64,000 bases of DNA, from the NCBI GenBank assembly GCA_028826165.1, contig JAPDFW010000107.1, positions 124,001 to 188,000 on the forward strand, in the 5' to 3' direction. The notes under the pieces were generated by a model. That model searched no databases. It was given only the letters and a program-made list of their open reading frames with translations, and had not been told where the DNA came from. This document shows, piece after piece, positions 33,986 to 45,480 of this stretch; the stretch's first letter is position 1; each line of letters begins with the position of its first letter. The translations under genes and the position numbers were made by a program. Source of the DNA: Anaeramoeba ignava (Eukaryota > Metamonada > Anaeramoebidae).

Positions 33986-36529
33986 ATGATAGATTCCAAA
34001 AAACTTGAATTAAAAGATTCTGATAAAAAAAAAGCAAGAAAACTTGTTAGAAAAAAAGGAAATGAAGAATTTATTGATTGGGTCATAAAAGATAAAGAGA
34101 AATACTCAAGAAAAGAACAAAGAATTATTGTTTTAACAAATTTTTTTGTCATTTCTTTAGGAAGAAATAAGAAAAACCCCACTTTTCATGTATTTTTTTA
34201 TTTTTCATTTATCAAATTCATCAATTTCCAAAAATGTGGAAAAAATTTTTTTTATTAATTTTTGCTTCAATTCTTTTTATTAGATTTGTCGACAAGGCTT
34301 TATTCCTTATCTTTCTAATTTAAATTTTATTGATAAAGAAAATGTAAAAGAAAAAAAAAAGTGGAAAAAATTTTTTTGTTAATTTATTCCTCTTTTTTTT
34401 CCCCTTTCTTTCTATTTTAATTTTTGTTTTGTTTTTAGATGGAATTGAGATTTAATAATCCTTCTTTCATTTTGAAATTTTTTCATCCAAAATGCAGAGA
34501 AATTGCAACTAAAATTTTAACAAGTTATCAAATATTAACAAGATCACAAATTAATAATGATTTAGTAAATGGCGAAATAGAGTAATTTAAATTTAAATTT
34601 AAATTTAAAAAATAATTTGAAATTTAAATTTATATTTTTATATTTTTATTATTTTTAGAATTCCTTCAGTTAATTTCGGTAAAATTTAAAAATAATATTT
34701 AAAAATAATATTTAAAAATAATATTCAAAAATAATATTCATTTAGAACCTGATAATGGAGACCATTTTATCAATATTTATAAAGGATTTTCCTCTTTTTA
34801 TAATTCAAAACCCCATCAAGAAATCATCCAATTTGTCGAAAACATGAAGGAAAATCCAGATTTGAATCCACAAAAAATTCTTGATTTAGCACAATTCAAA
34901 TTTTCAGAAGAACTCTCAAAAAAATCAACAAGCATATATCCAATATTATCAACATTTAAATTCAATACTTTTTTCAGTGGAATCAAAATTTCAGGATTTC
35001 ACGACCAAATATTCACCAAAATTGAAGAAACAGAATTTCTATTGAAAAACAAATCGCTGAAATCATTAGTTATTTCAGGAACAAACGATCGAATAATTTC
35101 GCAAAAACTGGGAGAACAACTAGAAAACAACGAGGAGATCCAAATCAACCACTTGAACATTTCATTCAATCCTGTCGACCTGAAATCAAATATATTCAAG
35201 GGAATCGAGTCGCTTCATTCAGGTTTATTGCATCTTGATTTGTCGTTCTGTTGGATGAAACCGAAGATGGTGGAAGCGTTGTTCCGCTCGTTATCAAACA
35301 ACCCAAAGCACCGCCAGCTCCAAGTACTGAATCTATCCAACAACTCGTTTTCAACGAAAGGAACGGAGGCGTTTGGCGAGTATCTGAAGTCGTTGGAATC
35401 AAATCATCTGAAAATGCTTTATCTTTCATCAAGCAATCTGAAACTGGAAAACTTTTTCAAATATCTCCAGCAATACTGCACACGAAAACTTGTGTATTTG
35501 AACATCTCAAAAAACACACTCCAAAGAAACGACTACAAATCACTATCGGATTTCCTTGCGGATTCAAGAGCGCTTTCCGAATTCGATCTTTCCTACACAA
35601 ATTTCCTCCCACAAAAATGCCAACAACTGATTGAAACCATAGTGACCAATGCAGAATTCCACAATTTCGTTCTGAATTTAAGCCACAACAAACTGAAAGA
35701 AGCAGGCGCGCAAGGAATTGCATTCAGTCTAGGCAAGGATCGCTCAAACACACTGGCAGAACTTGTGCTTGATTCGACATCACTAGGCACAAAAGGCGCG
35801 CAAATACTTTTCGCAGACAACGGACCCTTGTGCGGAAACCGCTCAATCACGCGATTATCCATCTCCGCAAACTTTCCTTCTTCGGAATCCAAACAATGCG
35901 TCAAATACTTGGCAAATCTTCTTCTTCCAAATTCGCCAGTGAAATATCTCCGGATGCGCGGAGACAAACGAAACTATCTCGGTTTATCAATGACAGAGTT
36001 TCTGAAGAAACTTCCCGATTCAAATCTTCTCGGATTGGATATTCAAGGGAATTACTGGATGAAGTTCTTGACATCAATGAACATCCGCTCACAAGAAGAC
36101 CCCATTCTTGATCTTATTGAACAACTCCAAAAGGAAGAACTCACCCTCCAATACTTCAATTTCGACGATAACTTCGTCAGTTATAGCTTCTTGCATAACA
36201 TACAAAAAGCAAATATCAAATACATTGAATGGTCAGAAATTGATTCAAATCGGATTATCCAAAAATTCCATAAAGTCCAAAATATGACTCTTCCGCTCCA
36301 AAAATTGCAAAAGAAAGCTGAAAGAATCAGGCAGCAATCAAGATTCAATATCAATGAATTCAAATCGACTTTCTTTATAACTCCAGATAATCTTGATTTG
36401 GATTCAAATCTCAAAAGAAATGTTCATAATTATATTGAATCTTTAGTTTTACAAAAATCAAAGTTTTTCAAAATTGATTGTGAAACAAATTCAAATGAAG
36501 AAGAAATTAATAATTCAAAAGATAATTAA
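33986..36529 (+). CDS. CARMIL-like PH / leucine-rich-repeat protein
   Basis: Exons are 33986-34189, 34284-34343, 34439-34581, 34659-34678 and 34746-36529. Phases 0, 0, 2 and 1 join and total 737 codons (736 residues). Residues 1-130 match the non-canonical PH domain of CARMIL (KEQRIIVLTNFFVIS, later NNPSFILKFFHPKCREIATKIL). Residues about 225-590 are ribonuclease-inhibitor-type leucine-rich repeats (LNHLNISFNPVD, LLHLDLSFCWM, LQVLNLSNNSFSTKG, FVLNLSHNKLKEAGAQGIA). A helical end follows. CARMILs bind capping protein and myosin-I at the leading edge. The protein stops soon after the LRR block, so the usual C-terminal capping-protein-interacting region and proline-rich tail are not seen. Exon 4 is a 20-nt micro-exon. 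Base composition of the LRR exon is noticeably less AT-rich than its neighbours. Confidence 0.82.
34659..34678 (+). other. 20-nt micro-exon of the CARMIL-like gene
   Basis: Flanked by TTTTTAG and GTAAAA, it supplies most of EIPSVNFE and is required to keep phase (2 in, 1 out) between exons 3 and 5. Confidence 0.7.
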
Positions 36530-36630
36530 TTAAAAAAAAAAATAATTTAAAATAAGAATTGAAAAGAAAAAGCAAATTTTTTTTTGTTTTAAGAAAAAAA
36601 AAATAATAAAAAAAATTTTTTTTGCTTTTT

Positions 36631-36660
36631 TTTTTTTCATTTTTCTTTCATTTTTCTTTT
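36631..36660 (+). promoter_or_regulatory. TCATTTTT boxes before RasGEF gene
   Basis: Two TCATTTTTCTTT copies about 50-70 nt before the ATG at 36708. Confidence 0.4.
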
Positions 36661-36707
36661 ATATTTTAGATTTACAATTTTTATCTTAAATTTTGATTTA
36701 TATTTTT

Positions 36708-39700
36708 ATGGATGATTTAAAAGTAAAAGAGCAGTTAACGAATTTCCAAAAAAGAATAGATGAAATTAGAAACAGATTAGAATCGAAAAACATTATTAAA
36801 AATGAACAAAATGTTGAAACACTTTCAAAAGAAGAAAAAGAAAAAAAAGAATTAAGAGAACAAATTCAAAGAAGAATTGATAGTATTCGTAAGCAAAGAG
36901 GTTTAAATGACCAAGAATTCAAGAAGGAGTATAATTCTAAATCAATGGTTGAAAGAGAAAAACAAATTCAAGAAAGGATTGCACAAATTCGTAAATTATA
37001 TGAGCCTATTTCCTCTAAACCACCACCACCACAACAAAAAGAACAACAAAATCAACAACAAAATCAACAACAAAATCAACAACAAAATCAACAAAATCAA
37101 CAACAAAATCAACAACAAAATAAAAATCAAAATCAACAACAAAATCAACAACAAAATCAACAACAAAAAGAACAACAAAATCAACAACAAAATCAACAAC
37201 AAAATCAACAAAGCCCAATTGCAAAACACATTCAATTTGCAAAACAACAAAAAAATCAAAATAAAAATCAAATTCAAAATCAAATTCAAAATAAAAATCA
37301 AAATCAAAATAAAAATCAAATTCAAAATCAAATTCAAAATCAAAATAAAAATCAAATTCAAAATCAAAATCAAAATCAAATTGAAAATAAAAATCAAAAT
37401 CAAAATCAAATTCAAAATCAAAATAAAAATCAAATTCAAAATAAAAATCAAAATCAAAATCAAAATCAAAATCAAAATAAAAATCAAAATAAAAATCAAA
37501 TTCAAAATAAAAATGAAAATCAAAATCAAAATCAAAATCAAATTCAAATTCAAATTCAAAATAAAAATCAAAATCAAAATCAAATTCAAATTGAAATTCA
37601 AAATGAAAATCAAAATAAAAATCAAAATAAAAATGAAATTCAAAATGAAAATCAAAATCAAAATGAAAATAAAAATGAAAATCAAAATGAAAATAAAAAT
37701 GAAAATCAAAATGAAAATCAAAATGAAAATCAAAATCAAATTCAAAATGAAAATGGAAATCAAAATGAAAATAAAATTCAAAATGAAAATGAAAATCAAA
37801 ATCAAAATCAAAATGAAAATCAAAATGAAAATCAAAATGAAAATGAAAATAAAAATCAAAATGAAAATCAAAATGAAAATCAAAATCAAATTCAAAATGA
37901 AAATCAAAATCAAATTCAAAATGAAAATGGAAATCAAAATGAAAATAAAATTCAAAATAAAAATGAAATTCAAAATCAAAATCAAAATCAAAATGAAAAT
38001 CAAATTCAAATTCAAAATCAAATTCAAAATGAAAATCAAAATGAAAATCAAAATGAAAATCAAATTCAAATTCAGAGTGAAAATGAAAATGAAATGAAAA
38101 TTGAACTTGAAAAAGAAATCCAAAAAGAAATCCAAAAAAACGAAGATAATATAATCCCAAAAATTTCAAGATTCCCAAAAACTCATAGAAGTGTTAGTTA
38201 CGGAAAACAACAAAAACTCAAAATCGGACATCAATTCTTAAATCAACCAACAAACCCAAAAGCTTTCCGTTTTTCTTTAGGCAAAAATGACAACAATATA
38301 ACTTTCGCCAAAATCCTTTCAATTCAATCAGTTGAAGAATACGAAAACAAAAAAACAAACATTGATTTAAAATCAACAAAAGAAGAAATGACAACAAAAT
38401 TACTGATTGTTCTCGAATTCCTCCAACAAGAAATCAAAACAGAACAAGATAACGAAGAAAGTCTCAAAAAAATGACAAAACTTTACAAGAAAAACAAAGA
38501 ACGCCAAGAAAATGCTTTCGCTAGACTCAAAGAAATCCAGCAAAATATCCAACTCTTAACCTTTCTTTTCCAAAAAATTCTTTCAAATATTGTTTATATT
38601 GAAATTGGATCAAAAAATACTAAAAATAAATATGGTGTTTTAACACAAAATTTCGAAATTACAACTAAAAATTCCAAATCTTCATTGAAAAAAGGAGATG
38701 TAATTGAAATTCAAAAAATTAAAAGAAAAGAATATCTAGGAAAAATTAAAGAAAACCCTTCCAAAGTTCCAAAAAGGCTTGTTGAAATTATTGATGTAAA
38801 TTAAAATTCATTTTAAAATTAAAATTTAAAATTAAAATTAAAATCAAAATTAAAATTAAAAATTAAAATTAAAATCAAAATTAAAATTAAAATCAAAATT
38901 AAAATTAAAATTAAAATTAAAATCAAAATTAAAATCAAAATTAAAATCAAAATTAAAATTAAAATTAAAATCAAAATTAAAATTAAAATCAAAATTAAAT
39001 TCAAAATCAAAATTAAAATTAAAATCCATTTTGAAAATTCATTTTGGAAATTCATTTAGTTTGATTTTATTGATCCTTCATTCTCAACCCCAATCAAAAA
39101 GAAAACCCCCAAAATCAACATCAAATTATCCAAAAACGCAAACTGGAGAGATCTGGAAATATTCTATTTAGATTGCAAAGTAGTTGCCGAACAATTCACA
39201 ATTTTGGAATTCAGAGAATTCCGTAACATCCAAATCTCAGAATTTCTCAGCGAAGGTTGGATGCATCCCGAATACTCCTTCCTAACCAAAAACATATGCA
39301 ATATCCATCTCAGATCATCAAGAATATCCGATTATGTTACTTCCGTTATTCTGCGCCAAGACTCACAAAGAAAACAAATCCTTTCCTTCTTTTATTTTGT
39401 TGAGTTGTGTCTCCACTTCAAAAACTTGAACAACTTCAACACCTTATTTGCAATTCTTCACGGACTTGGTAACCCAAGTGTTCAAAATCTCCTCGAAAAA
39501 AACATCAAAGAATCAAAATATCTTTATGAGAAATACATCGAAATCAACAACATAATGTTCCACGATCCAGGATACACAACTTATCGCAAATTGCTCAAAG
39601 AAACAATCGCAAATCACGTTTCTGCCATTCCCTGTCTTCCCATCCATTTTCTTGATGTCGGGCTCATCGAACAAGCAGAAAAACTCTCGGAAATTCCCGA

Positions 39701-39905
39701 TTCAATCAAAAATACAATCAGAGACCTCTTTTTCTTGATCAAAGATATCATCATTCTCCAATTAAGACCTTACCATCTTCTTCAAACTCTTCCTGAATTC
39801 CATGATTATTTATTGAACTATTCTGGTATGTATCAAGTCCAATCCTCAAATTTGAATCCAAGTCAAATGTCAAAAATCCAAAAAAATTTAAATCAAAAAA
39901 AATGA
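36708..39905 (+). CDS. RasGEF (CDC25-domain) protein with long Asn/Gln/Glu tract
   Basis: Exons 36708-38795 and 39060-39905, phase 0, 977 residues. Residues 1-105 contain three short helical repeats (QKRIDEIRNRL, QRRIDSIRKQRG, QERIAQIRKLY). About 107-460 is a simple NQ/NE/KNQ tract encoded by CAAAAT and GAAAAT hexamers. About 640-696 looks like an SH3-type barrel (NKYGVLTQNFE ... LKKGDVIEI). Exon 2 is the catalytic RasGEF domain, from DCKVVAEQFTILEFREFRNI through FLSEGW, LRQDSQRKQILSFFYFVELCLHFKNLNNFNTLFAILHGL, to LLKETI and PCLPIHFLDV. It would activate a Ras-family GTPase at membranes. The RasGEF_N (REM) module is not evident. I start at ATG 36708; the frame is open upstream from a TTG. Intron 38796-39059 is an array. 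Confidence 0.9.
38796..39059 (+). repeat. RasGEF intron: AAAATT/AAAATC array
   Basis: 264 nt, donor GTAAAT, acceptor CATTTAG; AAAATTAAAATC hexamers fill nearly all of it. Confidence 0.85.
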
Positions 39906-40039
39906 TTAACTTCAAAGAAACAAATTAATTTTTTTTTTGTATCCATTCCACTTTGAGAAAAAAAACCAAATTAAATCATTTAAATAAAACAAACTTTTTA
40001 TTATCAAAAATAATTTGAAAATTGATTTAAAATTAAAAA

Positions 40040-43000
40040 TTAATCAAGGAATGATTTCAAAAAAGAATTTATTATTAATATTAAATTATTATTATTAAAA
40101 ATAAAGAAATAAAATTAATCAAGAAATGATTTTAAAAAGAATTTATTATTAATATTAAATTAATATTATTAAAAATAAAGAAATAAATTCGAAACAAAAA
40201 TTAGATAAATATTTAATTTAATTTTTAATAATAATTAATTTATTATTTTGTAATAAAATTAATCAAAAATGATTTTAAAAAGAAATTTATTATTAATATT
40301 AAATAAATATTATTAAAAATAAAAAAATAAATTTGAAACAAAAATTAGATAAATATTTAATTTAATTTTTAAATTATAATTAATTTATTATTTTGCAATA
40401 AAATTAATTAAGAAATGATTTTAAAAAGAATTTATTATTAATATTAAATAAATATTATTAAAAATAAAAGAAATAAATTTAATTAAAATATTTTATTTAT
40501 TATTTTATTTAATTTTTAATTATAATTAATTTATTATTTTGCAATAAAATTAATTAAGAAATGATTTTAAAAAGAATTTATTATTAATATTAAATTAATA
40601 TTATTAAAAATAAAGAAATAAATTTAATTAAAATATTTTATTTATTATTTTATTTAATTTTTAATTATAATTAATTTATTATTTTTGCAATAAAATTAAT
40701 TAAGGAATGATTTTAAAAAAGAATTTATTATTAATATTAAATTAATATTATTAAAAATAATGAAATAAATTTGAAACAAAAATTAGATAAAAATTTAATT
40801 TAATTTTTAATTATAATTTATTTATTATTTTGCAATAAAATTAATTAAGAAATGATTTAAAAAGAATTTATTATTAATATTAAATAAATGTTATTAAAAA
40901 TAATGAAATAAATTTGAAACAAAAATTAGATAAAAATTTAATTTAATTTTTAATTATAATTTATTTACTATTTTGCAATAAAATTAATTAAGAAATAATT
41001 TTAAAAAGAATTTATTATTAATATTAAATTAATATTATTAAAAATAAAGAAATAAATTTAATTAAAATATTTTATTTATTATTTTATTTAATTTTTAATT
41101 ATAATTAATTTATTATTTTGCAATAAAATTAATTAAGAAATGATTTCAAAAAGAATTTATTATTAATATTAAATAAATATTATTAAAAATAAAGAAATAA
41201 AATTGAAACAAAAATTAGATAAAAATTTAATTTAATTTTTAATTATAATTTATTTACTATTTTGCAATAAAATTAATTAAGAAATGATTTAAAAAGAATT
41301 TATTATTAATATTAAATAAATGTTATTAAAAATAATGAAATAAATTTGAAACAAAAATTAGATAAAAATTTAATTTAATTTTTAATTATAATTTATTTAC
41401 TATTTTGCAATAAAATTAATTAAGAAATAATTTTAAAAAGAATTTATTATTAATATTAAATAAATGTTATTAAAAATAATGAAATAAATTTAAAACAAAA
41501 ATTAAATAAAAATTTAATTTAATTTTTAATAATTATTAATTTATTATTTTGCAATAAAATTAATTAAGAAATAATTTTAAAAAGAATTTATTATTAATAT
41601 TAAATTAATATTATTAAAATTAAAGAAATAAATTCGAAACAAAAATTAGATAAATATTTAATTTAATTTTTAATAATAATTAATTTATTATTTTGCAATA
41701 AAATTAATCAAGAAATGATTTTAAAAAGAATTTATTATTAATATTAAATTAATATTATTAAAAATAAAGAAATAAATTTGAAACAAAAATTAGATAAAAA
41801 TTTAATTTAATTTTTAATTATAATTAATTTACTATTTTGCAATAAAATTAATTAAGAAATTATTTTAAAAAGAATTTATTATTAATATTAAATTAATATT
41901 ATTAAAAATAAAGAAATAAATTTGAAACAAAAATTAGATAAAAATTTAATTTAATTTTTAATTATAATTTATTTATTATTTTGCAATAAAATTAATTAAG
42001 AAATGATTTAAAAAGAATTTATTATTAATATTAAATTATTATTATTAAAAATTAATGAAATTATTAATTAAAATATTTTATTTATTATTTTATTTAATTT
42101 TTAATTATAATTAATTTACTATTTTGCAATAAAATTAATCAAAAATGATTTTAAAAAGAATTTATTATTAATATTAAATTAAATATTATTAAAAATAATG
42201 AAATAAATTTGAAACAAAAATTAGATAAAAATTTAATTTAATTTTTAATTATAATTTATTTATTATTTTTGCAATAAAATTAATTAAGAAATGATTTAAA
42301 AAGAATTTATTATTAATATTAAATTATTATTATTAAAAATAAAGAAATAAATTTAAAACAAAAATTAAATAAAAATTTTATTTAATTTTTAATAATTAAT
42401 AATTTATTATTTTGCAATAAAATTAATTAAGAAATGATTTAAAAAGAATTTATTATTAATATTAAATAAATATTATTAAAAATAAAGAAATAAATTTAAT
42501 TAAAATATTTTATTTATTATTTTACTTAATTTTTAATTATAATTAATTTACTATTTTGCAATAAAATTAATTAAGAAATAATTTTAAAAAGAATTTATTA
42601 TTAATATTAAATAAATATTATTAAAAATAAAGAAATAAATTTGAAACAAAAATTAGATAAAAATTTAATTTAATTTTTAATAATAATTTATTTATTATTT
42701 TGCAATAAAATTAATTAAGAAATAATTTTAAAAAGAATTTATTATTAATATTAAATTAATATTATTAAAAATAAAGAAATAAATTTAAAACAAAAATTAG
42801 ATAAATATTTAATTTAATTTTTAATTATAATTAATTTAATATTTTGCAATAAAATTAATCAAGAAATGATTTTAAAAAGGATTTGTATTATTAATATTAA
42901 ATTAATGTTATTAAAAATAAAGAAATAAATTAATTAAAATATTTTATTTATTTTATTTAATTTTTAATTATAATTAATTTACTATTTTGCAATAAAATTA

Positions 43001-44033
43001 ATTAAAAATAATTTCAAAAAGAATTTATTATTAATATTAAATTAATATTATTAAAAATAAAGAAATAAATTTAATTAAAATATTTTATTTATTATTTAAT
43101 TTAATTTTTAATTATAATTTATTTACTATTTTGCAATAAAATTAATTAAGAAATGATTTCAAAAAGAATTTATTATTAATATTAAATAAATATTATTAAA
43201 ATTAAAAGAAATAAAATTAATTAAAATATTTTATTTATTATTTTACTTAATTTTTAATAATAATTAATTTATTATTTTGCAATAAAATTAATTAAGAAAT
43301 GATTTTAAAAAGAATTTATTATTAATATTAAATTAATATTATTAAAAATAAAGAAATAAATTTGAAACAAAAACTAGATAAATATTTTATTTAATTTTTA
43401 ATAATAATTAATTTATTATTTTGCAATAAAATTAATCAAGAAATGATTTTAAAAAGAATTTATTATTAATATTAAATAAATATTATTAAAAATAAAGAAA
43501 TAAATTAAAACAAAAATTAAATAAAAATTTAATTTAATTTTTAATTATAATTAATTTACTATTTTGTAATAAAATTAATTGAGAAATGATTTAAAAAGAA
43601 TTTATTATTAATATTAAATAAATAATATTAAAAATAAAGAAATAAATTTAATTAAAATATTTTGTTTATTATTTTACTTAATTTTTAATTATAATTAATT
43701 TATTATTTTGCAATAAAATTAATTAAGAAATAATTTTAAAAAGAATTTATTATTAATATTAAATAAATATTATTAAAAATTAAAGAAATAAATTTAATTA
43801 AAATATTTTATTTATTATTTTATTTAATTTTTAATTATAATTTATTTAATATTTTGCAATAAAATTAATTAAGAAATGATTTTAAAAAAGAATTTATTAT
43901 TAATATTAAATTAATGTTATTAAAAATAAAGAAATAAATTTAATTAAAATATTTTATTTATTATTTTACTTAATTTTTAATAATAATTAATTTATTATTT
44001 TGCAATAAAATTAATTAAGAAATGATTTTAAAA
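40040..44033. repeat. Satellite 1: about 28 tandem copies of a ~145-bp unit
   Basis: The core TATTTTGCAATAAAATTAAT recurs about every 140-150 bp (for example near 40392, 40536, 41263, 41979, 42698, 43420, 43998). Each unit continues with AAGAAATGATTTTAAAAAG and AATTTATTATTAATATTAAA. Two versions of the linker alternate irregularly: TTTGAAACAAAAATTAGATA and TTTAATTAAAATATTTTATT. No coding potential seen. Confidence 0.9.
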
Positions 44034-44143
44034 CTTTTATTCATTTTTTTTCATTTTTTTGTTTTTTCTAAATTAAAAAATAAAAGAAAATAAAAGAAAA
44101 AATCAAATAAAAATTTCAAAAACAAAATTATAAAAAAATAAAG

Positions 44144-45480
44144 AGAAAATGTTAATTAAAATGTAAAATAATTTATTTACATAATTTATAAAAAGAATTT
44201 ATTATCTAAATTAATTCAAAATAGATTTAAAAATGAATATAAATTTAAATCAAAAAAATTAAATTTAATTAATTTAATTTCCAAAAATAAAATACTTTCA
44301 ATATTAAATAATAATATTTAATTAAATTTAAAGTATAAATTATTTTGAAATAAATTAATAATATAAAATATAATTTTATTATTTATTTTCCTTATTAAAT
44401 AATTAATAAAATAATTTAAACATTTTTAATATAAATTTAATCAAAAATAAAATAATAAAAACAAAATTAAAATGTAAAATAATTTATTTAGATAATTTAT
44501 AAAAAGAATTTATTATCTAAATTAATTCAAAATAGATTTAAAAATGAATATAAATTTAAATCAAAAATTAAATTTAATTAATTTTATTTCCAAAAATAAA
44601 ATAATTTTAAATAATATTAAATAATAATATTTAATTAAATTTAAATTATAAATTAATTTGAAATAAATTAATAATATAAAATATAATTTTATTATTTATT
44701 TTCCTTATTAAATAATTAATAAAATAATTTAATCATTTTTAATATAAATTTAATCAAAAATTAAATAATAAAAATTAAAATTAAAATATAAAATAATTTA
44801 TTTATATAATTTATAAAAAGAATTTATTATCTAAATTAATTCAAAATTGATTTAAAAATAAATATAAATTTAAATCAAAAATTAAATTTAATTAATTTAA
44901 TTTCCAAAAATAAAATAATTTTAAATAATTTTAAATAATAATATTTAATTAATTTTAAAGTATAAATTATTTTGAAATAAATTAATAATATAAAATATAA
45001 TTTTATTATTAATTTTCCTTATTAAATAATTAATAAAATAATTTAAACATTTTTAATATAAATTTAATCAAAAATTAAATAATAAAAATTAAAATTAAAA
45101 TGTAAAATAATTTATTTATATAATTTATAAAAAGATTTTATTATCTAAATTAATTTAAAATTGATTTAAAAATAAATATAAATTTAAATCAAAAAAATTA
45201 AATTTAATTAATTTAATTTCCAAAAAAATAAAATAATTTTAAATAAATTTAAATAATAATATTTAATTAGATTTAAAGTATAAATTAATTTGAAATAAAT
45301 TAATAATATAAAATATAATTTTATTATTTATTTTCATTATTAAATAATTAATAAAATAATTTAATCAATTTTAATATAAATTTAATCAAAAAATTAAATA
45401 ATAAAAATTAAAATTAAAATGTAAAATAATTTATTTATATAATTCATAAAAAGATTTTATTATCTAAATAAATTAAAAAT
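44144..45480. repeat. Satellite 2: about four copies of a ~315-bp unit
   Basis: AAAATGTAAAATAATTTATT recurs at about 44159, 44469, 44786 (one variant), 45099 and 45418, a spacing of 310-319 bp. It shares the block AAAAAGAATTTATTAT with satellite 1, so the two families are probably related. Confidence 0.85.

Noticed and set aside
34999-36414. Several 60-130 codon frames on both strands in the LRR region
   Set aside because: Shadows of the CARMIL-like exon, which has clear LRR periodicity.
36907-38178. Long overlapping frames (KIKIKFK on plus; DFDFHF and ILIFIL on minus)
   Set aside because: Shadows of the NQ/NE coding hexamer repeats; the true frame connects to the RasGEF domain.
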